Source of the DNA: Lacticaseibacillus yichunensis
GTDB taxonomy: Bacteria > Bacillota > Bacilli > Lactobacillales > Lactobacillaceae
Assembly: GCF_003946405.1 (NCBI RefSeq)
Contig: NZ_RHOG01000003.1
Location: 47,601 to 111,600, forward strand
Reading direction: 5' to 3'
Length of the DNA stretch: 64,000 nt
Both the position numbers and the translations under genes were made by a program. This document shows positions 40,880 through 49,332 of this stretch, in pieces; positions within the stretch are counted from its first letter, which is position 1; the number at the start of each line of letters is the position of its first letter. A model generated the notes under the pieces. The model searched no databases. It saw only the letters and a list, made by a program, of their open reading frames with translations, and was not told the origin of the DNA.

Positions 40880-41793
40880 CAAAACGCACACGGACATTAC
40901 ACGCCTTGGGCACCCGCATCAACCTGACCGTTTTTGGGGAGCAAGACGATGCGGCGCTTGAGGCAGCCGCCGTCCTGATTCAAAAAGAAGAGGATCGCCT
41001 CACCGTGAATCGGCCGCAATCGGAAGTGATGGCGGTCAATCATGCGGCGGGGGAAAAGGGCGTCGCTGTCTCCAGCGCGACCTATGACTTGATCGATCAG
41101 GCCGTGGCCGCCAGTCGGGAGAATTTTGGCTTCAACGCCTTGATCGGGCCGCTGGTCAAACGCTGGAAGATCGGCTTTGCAGGTGCGCATGTCCCGGCGC
41201 CCAAGGAGATCGCTGAAGGCCTGGCGTTGAGCCACCCGGATGGCGTCAAGCTGGATGCGGCGACGCAGACCGTGCGCCTGAACACCGCCGGCATGGAGCT
41301 GGATCTGGGCGGCATCGCCAAGGGCTTCATCGCCGATCAGATCAAGGCGCTGTGGCAGGCATATGGCGTGACCGTGGGCATCATCGATCTGGGCGGAAAC
41401 CTTTTGACAGTCGGACGGTCGCCACGCCGCGAAGATGGCCAGTGGGTGATCAGCGTCCAGGATCCCGGTCGCGCGCGCAGCGTCGACCTGGGCACGACCA
41501 TTTTGCCGGCTTGCTCCGCCGTGACCTCGGGCATTTATGAGCGCTTCTTGGTCAAAAATGGCGTGAAGTATCACCACCTGCTGGATCCGCGCACCGGCTG
41601 GCCGCTTCAGACCGACTTGGCCGGCGTCACCGTCTTCACGGCGACCTCGATTCAAGGGGAGCTGGAAGCCAAGCGCCTGTTTTTCGCCGGCCACGCCCCG
41701 GCGGACTGGCTCGCCGACCCGACGCATCTCGGGGCGGTCTTCGCCTACCAAGATGGCCGAAATGAGGCGCTTGGCTTGACGCTGGCGCGGTAA
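40876..41793 (+). CDS. apbE: FAD:protein FMN transferase (ApbE), cytoplasmic
   Basis: 305 aa starting in an ATGA overlap. ApbE transfers FMN from FAD to Thr/Ser of D-x-x-S/T-G-A-S/T motifs. Visible signatures: LDLGGIAKGFIADQ, GIIDLGGNLLTVG and HHLLDPRTGWPL. There is no signal peptide or lipobox, so its targets must be cytosolic. The C-terminal Mg-site segment, ADGWDTGL in E. coli ApbE, reads GELEAKRL here, with Glu for Asp and Lys for the usual Thr; the activity is therefore likely but not certain. Its position in a mannose operon is unusual. The multi-motif FMN reductase at 27.8 kb is the obvious candidate substrate. Confidence 0.88.
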   Translation: MTKRTRTLHALGTRINLTVFGEQDDAALEAAAVLIQKEEDRLTVNRPQSEVMAVNHAAGEKGVAVSSATYDLIDQAVAASRENFGFNALIGPLVKRWKIGFAGAHVPAPKEIAEGLALSHPDGVKLDAATQTVRLNTAGMELDLGGIAKGFIADQIKALWQAYGVTVGIIDLGGNLLTVGRSPRREDGQWVISVQDPGRARSVDLGTTILPACSAVTSGIYERFLVKNGVKYHHLLDPRTGWPLQTDLAGVTVFTATSIQGELEAKRLFFAGHAPADWLADPTHLGAVFAYQDGRNEALGLTLAR

Positions 41794-41812
41794 TTTTCGG
41801 ATAAAAGGCAAA

Positions 41813-41851
41813 AAAACAGCGAACTGGACAAAAATCCGTTCGCTGTTTTTG
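41813..41851. terminator. Terminator after apbE
   Basis: AAACAGCGAACtGGA pairs with TCCgTTCGCTGTTT around CAAAAA; A and T runs on both sides. Confidence 0.88.
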
Positions 41852-41885
41852 TCTACCTGTCGGAATTTAACGGCGGCTGCCTCAA

Positions 41886-42320
41886 TCAGCGGTGCCAGGC
41901 CATCTCTAATATTGGCTCCCCTTGATCCACCGTTCGCCCGCTCACGTGAAAACCGTGATGCAGGTAAAAATCGCCCGCACGTGAATTGGCCACATAGACT
42001 TCAAGCGCCAAACGCGCATGGACCGCTTGGCAGGCCGCCATCAGCATGCCGCCAATGCCGCGGTCGCGCCACGTTGCGTCAACAAATAGCCCAGCCAGAA
42101 AGTCGCCTTGAAGCCCGGCAAAGCCGATGATCGCTGGACCGTTTTTGGCGACGATCAATTCCGCCTCGCCCAGCGCCTCGCGCACGGCGGGGACATTGGC
42201 CTGCCAGTAATGCGGGTCGATGAAGCCATGGGCGTCGAGGTTGCTGGCGAGCCAGATCGACATCAATTGATCCAGTTCGGCCTCAGTTGGATTTTCCAGT
42301 GTCGTGATCTCAGTGGTCAA
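41886..42320 (-). CDS. GNAT-family N-acetyltransferase (YjaB-like)
   Basis: 144 aa from a TTG start with AAAGGAG about 10 nt upstream. Acetyl-CoA motif RDRGIGGMLM near residue 85, then LEVYVANSRAGDFYLHHGF. Substrate unknown. It is 19 nt downstream of the GH3 gene on the same strand and may be cotranscribed. Confidence 0.85.
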   Translation of the reverse strand: MTTEITTLENPTEAELDQLMSIWLASNLDAHGFIDPHYWQANVPAVREALGEAELIVAKNGPAIIGFAGLQGDFLAGLFVDATWRDRGIGGMLMAACQAVHARLALEVYVANSRAGDFYLHHGFHVSGRTVDQGEPILEMAWHR

Positions 42321-42339
42321 TTTGTGGGGACTCCTTTTG

Positions 42340-44778
42340 TCAGTCGAGTTTAAGCACCAATTCTAGCACATGGCGCGCCGCCGTTTCCAGCTGCTCGCGG
42401 GTCAAGTCGCCGGACGCCAGCGCCGCAATCAAGTTGCCTGCCTCGCCATCCGGCATCTTCAGATCATTGCCGGCCGCGATCTCTTTGGCGTGAAACGCCC
42501 GGTTCCACCAATCCGTCATGACCAGCCCGTCAAAGCCCCATTCGCCGCGCAGCACATCGTTCAACAGCTCGCCATTTTGCGCGTTGAAGTTCTCGTTGAG
42601 CATGTTGTAGCTGGTCATCACCGCCCACGGTTGGGCCAGCTGAACGGCGATCTCAAACGGCCGCAGATAGATCTCGCGCAGTGCCCGTTCAGACACGCGT
42701 GAGTCGCTTTCGCCGCGATTTTCTTCCTTATTATTGCAGGCAAAATGCTTGATCGTCGCGCCGATATGTTGGTTCTGAATCCCAGTGATCTCAGCCGCCC
42801 CACACAGCCCATTTAAAAGCGGATCCTCGGAAAAATACTCAAAGTTGCGCCCGCAGCGCGGATCGCGATGGATATTCAGCGCCGGCGCCAGCCAGACCGC
42901 CAAATTATTTTCCTTCATCTCGCTGGCCATCGCGGCGCCAAATTCTTGAAGCAACGCCGGTTCAAACGTCGAAGCGAGTAGCGTCTCGCACGGCCAGGCA
43001 GTGGCGGACTGGCCAATATTGCGTTCGACCCGAATACCGCCAGGGCCATCCGCCGTCATTACTTCCGGAATCCCATGTTGCGGCAATCCGCCAAAGCCGC
43101 CGGTGTTGGAGACGCTTTGCTGGACATGAATGCCCGACACCAACGTCGCCAGTTCGCCATTCGTCATTTCACCGACCAGATCCGCCAGCGTGCCTCGACC
43201 TTCCGCAACATCCAGCAGATTGAGGCCAGCCTCGCTTGGATCATTCCAGTCTTCCGGCCGGTCCACCGGCTGAGGCGTCAGGCGCCGCGCCTGGGTCAGC
43301 GGTAGCGTCGCATCCAGCGGCACGCGAGAACTGCCATCATTGACGGCCGTCTTTTGCACGTTATCCGTCGGCAGGGCCTCGTAACTACCATCCGCCAAGA
43401 GCCGTTTTGCCAGCTGATGCGGGGTCACAAGGCTGGCCGCTTGGCGCACGATGCGGTCGGCGGGCTCACGGTGATGCCAATCCAGCGTTTCAACGTCCGC
43501 AACCGAGGTGCCCAGACTCAGCGCGTAATTACCGCGCTCCAGCACAAACGCGGATTTCGCGATCTTGCCGAGATCATCAAAGTTTGCGTGATCGTCCAAG
43601 TTGAAGCGAAGAAAAATCGTTTGCGCCTCGCCCGGCTGAAGCAGGCGCGTCTTTTGAAACGCGACGAGTTCCTTGGCCGGTTTGCCAAGCTGCCCCTGAG
43701 GCGCGGAAAGATACAATTGCAGCGTCTCTTTGCCGGCGCGGTCGCCTGTGTTCAGCACCGTTGCCGTCACCTGGAAACCGTCGGACGCTTCGGCCTGGCC
43801 GTCAGTGCCACCCACCTTTGAAATGGTCGTGACGCACGTGACAGCTTGCGGCGCAACACTGACGCCGCTGATCGCAAAATGGGTATAGGACAACCCAAAG
43901 CCGAAGGGATAATTGACCTGTTTTCGCGCAGCGGCAAAGGTCTCGAAATAGCGATAACCGACGAAGATATCCTCGGTGTAATCGACATAGTCGGGGGAGT
44001 CGGTGAAATGTGCGGCGCCCGGGTAGGCATCGTCGCGGCCGGCGAAGGTGTCGGGGAGCTTGCCACTCGGGGTCGCGTCGCCGATGAGCAGATCCGCCGC
44101 GGCCGGCCCGCCTTCTTCGCCGCCTTGCCACGCCAGGAGGACGGCCTGAATGCGCGTGTCGTCCTTGAACCAGTTGGTATCGACGACGCCACCGACATTC
44201 AAGACCACGATGACATGGGCAAAATTCGTCGTCGCCGCGGCCACCATGGCGTCCTCTTCCGGCGCCAGATAATAGTCGCCATCGCCGGGCTTGAGCTGGC
44301 GGTCATTGCCTTCGCCGGAAAAACGGCCGATCGTGATGATCGCAGTGTCGGTGAAGCGCGCCGCGGCCTCGACCAGCGCGCGATCCAGCGCCGGCTGCGT
44401 GGTGCGACCGACTTCAACATGCGCCGCCCGCTGCGCCTGCACACTTTCTCGGTAAAAATCGCTGAGTGGGGCAAACACGCTGAGTTGCCCGGCCGCCTCT
44501 TTTTCCGCAAGCCCGTCATAAAGGCCGTGCGCATAAGGGGCGACCACATCGGCACTGCCGCCGCCGCCTTTGACATAGTCGAATTGGTTGGTGCCAAACA
44601 CCGCGACCTTGACCCCATCTGTCAGCGGTAAGGTATTGTCGTCATTCTTCAGCAGCACCATCCCCTCGCGCGCCAGACGCCTCGCCAGGTCCGCATGGGT
44701 CTTGGAGCTCGTGATTCGGGTACCGTTTGGGCCAAGTGTCGTGTTGGGATGATACTTGAGCCGCGTCCATTTTTTCAT
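42340..44778 (-). CDS. GH3 beta-glucosidase-like enzyme with permuted domain order
   Basis: 812 aa from the ATG at 44778 (GAAGGAC site; 48 extra upstream codons lack a ribosome site). The order is inverted relative to common GH3: the alpha/beta sandwich domain comes first (REGMVLLKNDDNTLPL, WQGGEEGGPAAADLL), then a fibronectin-like domain (about 305-430), and the TIM barrel last (TADGPGGIRVER, KHFACNNKEENR, nucleophile Asp in GLVMTDWW). Such inverted GH3 enzymes are known from rumen bacteria and lactobacilli. It is cytosolic; beta-glucoside or beta-xyloside substrate. Confidence 0.87.
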   Translation of the reverse strand: MKKWTRLKYHPNTTLGPNGTRITSSKTHADLARRLAREGMVLLKNDDNTLPLTDGVKVAVFGTNQFDYVKGGGGSADVVAPYAHGLYDGLAEKEAAGQLSVFAPLSDFYRESVQAQRAAHVEVGRTTQPALDRALVEAAARFTDTAIITIGRFSGEGNDRQLKPGDGDYYLAPEEDAMVAAATTNFAHVIVVLNVGGVVDTNWFKDDTRIQAVLLAWQGGEEGGPAAADLLIGDATPSGKLPDTFAGRDDAYPGAAHFTDSPDYVDYTEDIFVGYRYFETFAAARKQVNYPFGFGLSYTHFAISGVSVAPQAVTCVTTISKVGGTDGQAEASDGFQVTATVLNTGDRAGKETLQLYLSAPQGQLGKPAKELVAFQKTRLLQPGEAQTIFLRFNLDDHANFDDLGKIAKSAFVLERGNYALSLGTSVADVETLDWHHREPADRIVRQAASLVTPHQLAKRLLADGSYEALPTDNVQKTAVNDGSSRVPLDATLPLTQARRLTPQPVDRPEDWNDPSEAGLNLLDVAEGRGTLADLVGEMTNGELATLVSGIHVQQSVSNTGGFGGLPQHGIPEVMTADGPGGIRVERNIGQSATAWPCETLLASTFEPALLQEFGAAMASEMKENNLAVWLAPALNIHRDPRCGRNFEYFSEDPLLNGLCGAAEITGIQNQHIGATIKHFACNNKEENRGESDSRVSERALREIYLRPFEIAVQLAQPWAVMTSYNMLNENFNAQNGELLNDVLRGEWGFDGLVMTDWWNRAFHAKEIAAGNDLKMPDGEAGNLIAALASGDLTREQLETAARHVLELVLKLD

Positions 44779-44814
44779 AGTATGTGTCCTTCCATCGCCA
44801 AATTTTCGCGTTCG

Positions 44815-44828
44815 CGTGAACGTTTTCA
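44815..44828 (-). promoter_or_regulatory. cre site upstream of the permuted GH3
   Basis: On the minus strand TGAAAACGTTCACG matches the CcpA consensus at all but the last base, 37 bp before the GH3 start. Confidence 0.6.
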
Positions 44829-44954
44829 TCTGTATTTTGGGCCAATGGGCGGAAAAGGCAAGGGGGCGGGGCAAGTTTTCGGCTGGTGCTGGGCAGAAAA
44901 CTGAGCCAAAAAAATAGGCCATCGCTGACCTATCTGAATCTTGGCTGACCGATC

Positions 44955-45092
44955 CAGCACTAACGACGAAAAAAGACGATCACTAAACCTTTCCGGGGGA
45001 CGTGACTAGCCCTGTAGACTAAGATCGTAACTTCGACCGCTGTTTCGGTTCTGCGCTCCAGATGAGGAGCCCTGTTGGCGCATGGGCCTCCT
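44955..45092 (+). pseudogene. Decayed copy of the type I toxin locus
   Basis: The 3' part and downstream hairpin of the toxin locus recur here in degraded form: CAGCACTAACGACGAAAAAAGACGATCACTAA parallels the end of the intact toxin gene, followed by the same order of ...GGGGGACGTGA..., ...ATCGTAACTTCGACCGC..TTTCGGTTCTG... and a GAGGAGCCC/GGGCCTCCTC hairpin. The toxin N terminus is missing. Confidence 0.6.
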
Positions 45093-45099
45093 CAAATCT

Positions 45100-45310
45100 C
45101 AGATTACCATGGGTATCGAGGATTGAAAAGCACTTTTTGAGGATACCAACAAGTCATTTAAGAAATATAGACTCACTTTTAAACATAACAATGATTAAAA
45201 TGGATGAAAAACATTTTGTGTTTAGGAGTCACACGGGGATTACTTTTAAAATAATTATTATATCATCTTTCCTTGAACTTTATCTCACGCTTTTTCTTTC
45301 CAAAGGATAA
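45100..45310. other. AT-rich segment, no gene recognised
   Basis: This stretch is about 30% GC against about 57% around it. It contains GGTATC/GATACC as an inverted repeat (about 45113-45148) and A/T tracts. A reading frame of 82 codons crosses it but has no ribosome site and no recognisable domain. It separates the dead and intact toxin copies and is probably foreign. Confidence 0.6.
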
Positions 45311-45383
45311 CGTCTCGTGGTATCCTGATTAGGCAGAACAGTGAACGGCGGTCGGCAGTTTCAATCGGAAGGAGATGGTGCCT

Positions 45384-45428
45384 ATGGGACCAACGAACGA
45401 CTCTGACCGAAAGGAGGCGCCTGAGTGA
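45384..45428 (+). CDS. 14-codon upstream ORF of the toxin
   Basis: An ATG with GGAAGGAG upstream opens a 14-codon frame (MGPTNDSDRKEAPE) that overlaps the toxin GTG (GAGTGAGTG). It contains the toxin ribosome site, so its translation could couple to or control toxin synthesis. Confidence 0.35.
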   Translation: MGPTNDSDRKEAPE

Positions 45429-45538
45429 GTGTCGCAGATTGCCTTGAACTACTCCTTCAGCTTGGTAGCTTTATCATCATGCTGATTGAGCTGGTTCATG
45501 GCCGAAGCAGCACAAGCAATAAAAAAGACCGTCACTAA
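45425..45538 (+). CDS. Small holin-like type I toxin
   Basis: 37 aa from a GTG with AAAGGAGG 7 nt upstream: MSVADCLELLLQLGSFIIM then LIELVHGRSS and a basic tail. It matches the putative holin-like toxin family (Hol_Tox; BsrG/TxpA/YonT relatives), single-helix membrane peptides controlled by an antisense RNA. A hairpin across its end (GACCGTCAC/GTGATGGTC) and a terminator follow. An antisense RNA is expected on the minus strand over the 3' end but its promoter is not resolved. Confidence 0.72.
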   Translation: MSVADCLELLLQLGSFIIMLIELVHGRSSTSNKKDRH

Positions 45539-45621
45539 CCTGTTGGAGGGGCGTGATGGTCTCGTAATATTGTGATCATCGAAACTCCGGCCGCTTTTAA
45601 CGGTTCTGTAGCTTCAGATGG

Positions 45622-45653
45622 GGGTCCGTGTTACCAGCACGGGCTCTTTTCTT
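45622..45653 (+). terminator. Terminator of the toxin mRNA
   Basis: TCCGTG pairs with CACGGG/A around TTACCAG, followed by CTCTTTTCTT. Confidence 0.6.
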
Positions 45654-45722
45654 ATTCAGTATATCATGGCCCAGCCAATCTTGGGAAGGGCTTTGAACAG
45701 GGATCTCTCTGCTTTTGGTTTG

Positions 45723-46772
45723 TCACTCAAACCCCACGCTCTGCCCGGTCTCGGCTGCCTGGAAGATCGCGTCGATCAGGCGCAAGAGGCGCAGGACTTC
45801 CTCGTTTTTCACGATGCGCTCGGCGCCGTCCGTGATCACGTCATGGACATTGTCGTAGAAGCTCTCCGCAAGCGGCGTCCCGGCTGGCAGGGCGGCGTGG
45901 CGCACCGCATTTTCAGTCGGCGGGGCAATCGTTTTCGTCAGGCCGACGCCAGCTTTGATTGGGGCGGGCGCGGTCGTGTCCACGCCAGTCGCGATGACCT
46001 GCTCACCGGCCAGATCCCAGTCGATGATCTCGGCCGTGCCCCTGGTGCCCTTGACGTACCAGCGGGGCAGGGGGATGAAATTCGTGGTGCCGACTTCGAC
46101 CACGCAGCGGATACCACTGGCAAAATCGAGTCGCACCGTGAAGCCATCGTCGCAGTCATTGCCCAAAATGGTGCTGGTCTCCGCAGTCACGCGGCTGATC
46201 GGTCCATCCAGCAAGAATAGCAGCTGGTCCAGCAAATGCACGCCCCAGTCGCGAATCATGCCGCCACCGTATTTGGCGTAATGCCGCCAATCGCCAGGGA
46301 TTCCGTTGGCCCCATGCACGCGACTTTCGATGCGGAACACATCCCCGATCGAGTGGCTTTCAACGATCTCCGTGATCACGCGAAAATCGGGATCCCACCG
46401 CCGATTTTGATGCGTGAAAAATTCGCGGTGGGCGTCTTTTGCGACGGCGAGCACTTCCTCCAGTTCCGCCGGGCTCATCATCGCCGGTTTCTCCGAGATC
46501 ACATGCTTGCCGGCGTTCAGCGCCTGAATCGCCAGCGGCTTGTGGCGGTCATTCGGCGTGGCGACCAGCACCAAGTCGATCTCTGGGTCGGCCAGCAGCG
46601 CGCCGTAACTCGGATACGACACGAAGCCATCATCGGCGATCGCTTGTTGGCGCGCCGGGTCAATGTCGAACGCGCCTTTCAGGTGAATGTGGGCGGCGTC
46701 GGGGATCAGTGCATGCGCATGATACGAGCCCATGCCGCCATACCCGACGATCGCCATCGTCAATTCTTTCAT
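45723..46772 (-). CDS. Gfo/Idh/MocA oxidoreductase
   Basis: 349 aa, GGAGGC 8 nt upstream. NAD(P)-binding VGYGGMGSYHA (residues 9-19), the EKPAM motif (about 95) with catalytic Lys, and YGGGMIRDWGVHLLDQ (about 170-185) with the catalytic His. It oxidises or reduces a sugar-type ring or inositol. It is 92 nt downstream of the sugar-isomerase gene on the same strand and is the last member of the five-gene set. Confidence 0.88.
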   Translation of the reverse strand: MKELTMAIVGYGGMGSYHAHALIPDAAHIHLKGAFDIDPARQQAIADDGFVSYPSYGALLADPEIDLVLVATPNDRHKPLAIQALNAGKHVISEKPAMMSPAELEEVLAVAKDAHREFFTHQNRRWDPDFRVITEIVESHSIGDVFRIESRVHGANGIPGDWRHYAKYGGGMIRDWGVHLLDQLLFLLDGPISRVTAETSTILGNDCDDGFTVRLDFASGIRCVVEVGTTNFIPLPRWYVKGTRGTAEIIDWDLAGEQVIATGVDTTAPAPIKAGVGLTKTIAPPTENAVRHAALPAGTPLAESFYDNVHDVITDGAERIVKNEEVLRLLRLIDAIFQAAETGQSVGFE

Positions 46773-46864
46773 GAAAAAATGCCTCCAGTTGTCATTTCAA
46801 TAGTAGAAAAAATGCGCGGACCTGGCTTATGCGTCGCGGTCCAAGCGCAAGCCAAAGCACTGTT

Positions 46865-47845
46865 CTAGATCGTATCCCCGGTCCACCAGGTGGCGCCGGG
46901 GGTCTCTTTGATCAGCACGCCCTTCAGATTTTTCACCGCCTGATGCAGGCCTTCATCCACTGACATCAATGGGTCCTCGTGCTCGATCGACACGACATAG
47001 TCATAGCCATACAGGCGCAGGGCGGACATCATGTCGGACCACGTCTTCATATCATGTCCATAGCCGACCGTCCGGAATGTCCAGGCGCGGGACTTCATCG
47101 CCTCGTATGGCTGCATGTCTGTCAGTCCGTGCAGGTTGATGTTGTCCTGATCCAGGTACGTGTCCTTGGCGTGAAAATGCACCAGCGCCCGGGCCTCACC
47201 GAGGATCTTCACCGCCGCGACAGGATCGATGCCCTGCCACCACATATGACTTGGATCCAGGTTGCAGCCGATATTCTCGCCCGCCGCATCCCGCAGCTTC
47301 AACATCGTGTATGGCGTGTGGCACAAAAAGCCGCCGTGCAGCTCGATGCCGATCTTGACGCCAGCCGCCCCGGCCTCGTCATTGATTCGTCGCCAATAAG
47401 GCACCAGCCGTTTTTCCCACTGGAACTGATAACTATCGCTGTATTCCGTGGGCCACGCGATCGTCGGCCAATTGATCGCCGTGTCCGTTTCATTCCCGCC
47501 AGACACCCCGGAAAATTCGTTGACTACCGGCACCTGCATCAGCTCGGCCAGCCGAATTGCGTTGTGCAGCGTCCGATCCGCCTCAGCCGCAACCGCCGGC
47601 ACCGGCGAGATCGGATTGTTGTGACAGGACAGCGCCGAGATCGTCAGCCCGTGCGCCGCTACCTTGTCCAGATACTCGCGCCGCTTGTCCGCGCTCGCGA
47701 GCAATTCTTCCGGATTCAGATGCGCCGTGCCGGGATTGCCGCCTGCGCCGATCTCGATCGCCTCGAGCCCCAGACTTTGCGCCTTGTCCAACATCTCGTC
47801 AAACGACAACGCGTTGAATACAGGCGTAAATACACCAAGTTTCAT
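46865..47845 (-). CDS. Sugar-phosphate isomerase/epimerase-like TIM-barrel protein
   Basis: 326 aa from the ATG at 47845, which overlaps the preceding stop as ATGA. AP-endonuclease-2/xylose-isomerase-like barrel with metal ligands at KIGIELHGGFLCHTPYT, NIGCNLDPSHMWWQG, LVHFHAKDTY and YVVSIEHEDP. Related proteins epimerise ketoses, act on inositols, or cleave/hydrate 3-keto-glycosides. In this set it probably processes the keto sugar made by the Gfo/Idh enzymes. Confidence 0.85.
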   Translation of the reverse strand: MKLGVFTPVFNALSFDEMLDKAQSLGLEAIEIGAGGNPGTAHLNPEELLASADKRREYLDKVAAHGLTISALSCHNNPISPVPAVAAEADRTLHNAIRLAELMQVPVVNEFSGVSGGNETDTAINWPTIAWPTEYSDSYQFQWEKRLVPYWRRINDEAGAAGVKIGIELHGGFLCHTPYTMLKLRDAAGENIGCNLDPSHMWWQGIDPVAAVKILGEARALVHFHAKDTYLDQDNINLHGLTDMQPYEAMKSRAWTFRTVGYGHDMKTWSDMMSALRLYGYDYVVSIEHEDPLMSVDEGLHQAVKNLKGVLIKETPGATWWTGDTI

Positions 47846-48606
47846 CCTTCTAACCTCCCAATCAATTTCTTCAGATACGACGCATTTTGCGCCGCGGCGG
47901 CCATAGGTGACATCTGGCTGAAGGCCTCCTGTTCCACCACCAGCCACTCAATGCCATGCGCCTGCGCAAATTTTGCGTAATCTTCTAGTGGTAAGTCGCC
48001 TGTGCCAAGCACCACGCTTTCCCGCGCCTCCCCGACGCCGGCCATGTCCTTGAGATGCAACATCGCCACCCGGTTCGCATGCGCCTCAAGCCACGCCAGC
48101 ACATTTTTCCCTGCATACGCGAGCCAGTACGTATCGACCTCCAGCTGCACATGCGGCGCCCGGCGCGTGAGCTCGTCCAGCAAGTCGATGTCCGCAAACG
48201 CCGTGAACTCGTGCCCATGATTGTGATAGATCAGGGAAAAATCATGCGCGGCCAGCTGCAGCGCCAGCGCTTCGAGCCGAGCCATCGCATCCGCCCATTC
48301 ATCCCGCGAGGCAAAATTCATCCAGGGAATAATCAAATTGTGGTTTCCAAGTTTCGCCTCATCAGCCATTACCGAGTCAAGATCCTCAAAGTTCTCCAGC
48401 CCGATGTGACTACCTGCGACCACCATGCCATCGCACGCGACGTGATGGGCGAGGGTGCTGGCCGGCTGGTCAAAATAACCCGCAAACTCGACCCCGTCAT
48501 AGCCCATGTCGCCGACTTGTTTGAGCGTGCCCAGCGGATCCGCCGCCATCGCCTCGCCCACACTATAAAGTTGAAGGCCCGCGCGCAGCGGTTTACCGGT
48601 TGTCAT
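47842..48606 (-). CDS. Sugar-phosphate isomerase/epimerase-like TIM-barrel protein
   Basis: 254 aa from the ATG at 48606 (GGAGG 8 nt upstream). Same barrel superfamily as the next gene but distantly related: [19 protein letters not shown] at the start, [24 protein letters not shown] and VAMLHLKDM carry the metal ligands. The start overlaps the ThuA stop by 14 nt and its stop overlaps the next start by 4 nt, so translation is tightly coupled. Confidence 0.86.
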   Translation of the reverse strand: MTTGKPLRAGLQLYSVGEAMAADPLGTLKQVGDMGYDGVEFAGYFDQPASTLAHHVACDGMVVAGSHIGLENFEDLDSVMADEAKLGNHNLIIPWMNFASRDEWADAMARLEALALQLAAHDFSLIYHNHGHEFTAFADIDLLDELTRRAPHVQLEVDTYWLAYAGKNVLAWLEAHANRVAMLHLKDMAGVGEARESVVLGTGDLPLEDYAKFAQAHGIEWLVVEQEAFSQMSPMAAAAQNASYLKKLIGRLEG

Positions 48607-49321
48607 CGGATAGAACCTCCAAGGCCTCGAAGTGGTCAAACAGTCGCTCGCGAGGATGATCCGGCGCACACCAGCGCACCGCGTTTTGAATCACACGCTG
48701 GACATCTGGATTGTAATAACTCCGATACGTCTCATGTCCCGGCTGGAAATAGAAGATCTTGCCGTTGCCGCGATGATACGTCATCCCGCTGCGAAAGACC
48801 TCGCCGCCCGGGAACCAGCTGATGAAGATCAAGTCGTCCGGCGTCGGCACATCGAATTGCTCGCCGTACATTTCCTCTTGCTCAAGCTCGATATGATCGC
48901 CGATGCCGGCCGCGATCGGATGCGACGGCTTCACATTCCAGATTCGCGCGTGATGCCCGTCCTCGCGCCACTTCAAGTTGCAGGACGTGCCCATCAGTTT
49001 CTTGAAGATCTTGGAAAAATGGACAGAGTGCAGGACGATCAGCCCCATCCCGTCCATGACCCGTTGCCAGACCCGGTCCACCGTGGCGTCTGCCACATCG
49101 CCATGCGCCATGTGTCCCCACCAAAGCAGGACATCCGTCTCGTCCAAAACACTTTGCGGCAGGCCGTTATCCGGCTCATCCAACGTCGCGGTGCGCACGC
49201 GCACATCCGGGGCCGCCAAAAAACTCGCCAGCTGGCCATGAATGCCGTCCGGATAAACCGCGCGCACCGCGGGCTCACTTTTTTCATGCCGAAACTCGTT
49301 CCATACAGTCACACGAATCAT
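48593..49321 (-). CDS. ThuA-family protein
   Basis: 242 aa; AGGAGG overlaps the stop of the upstream Gfo/Idh gene. ThuA-like glutamine-amidotransferase fold with [23 protein letters not shown] and the [17 protein letters not shown] motif. Rhizobial ThuA works with the Gfo/Idh enzyme ThuB on trehalose/maltitol through 3-keto intermediates. A similar partnership with the two Gfo/Idh enzymes here is inferred. Confidence 0.87.
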   Translation of the reverse strand: MIRVTVWNEFRHEKSEPAVRAVYPDGIHGQLASFLAAPDVRVRTATLDEPDNGLPQSVLDETDVLLWWGHMAHGDVADATVDRVWQRVMDGMGLIVLHSVHFSKIFKKLMGTSCNLKWREDGHHARIWNVKPSHPIAAGIGDHIELEQEEMYGEQFDVPTPDDLIFISWFPGGEVFRSGMTYHRGNGKIFYFQPGHETYRSYYNPDVQRVIQNAVRWCAPDHPRERLFDHFEALEVLSDDNR

Positions 49322-49332
49322 GATTTATCCTC

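Noticed and set aside
45062..45310. 82-codon ORF across the AT-rich segment
   Set aside because: No ribosome site, no domain, and composition typical of noncoding insert DNA.
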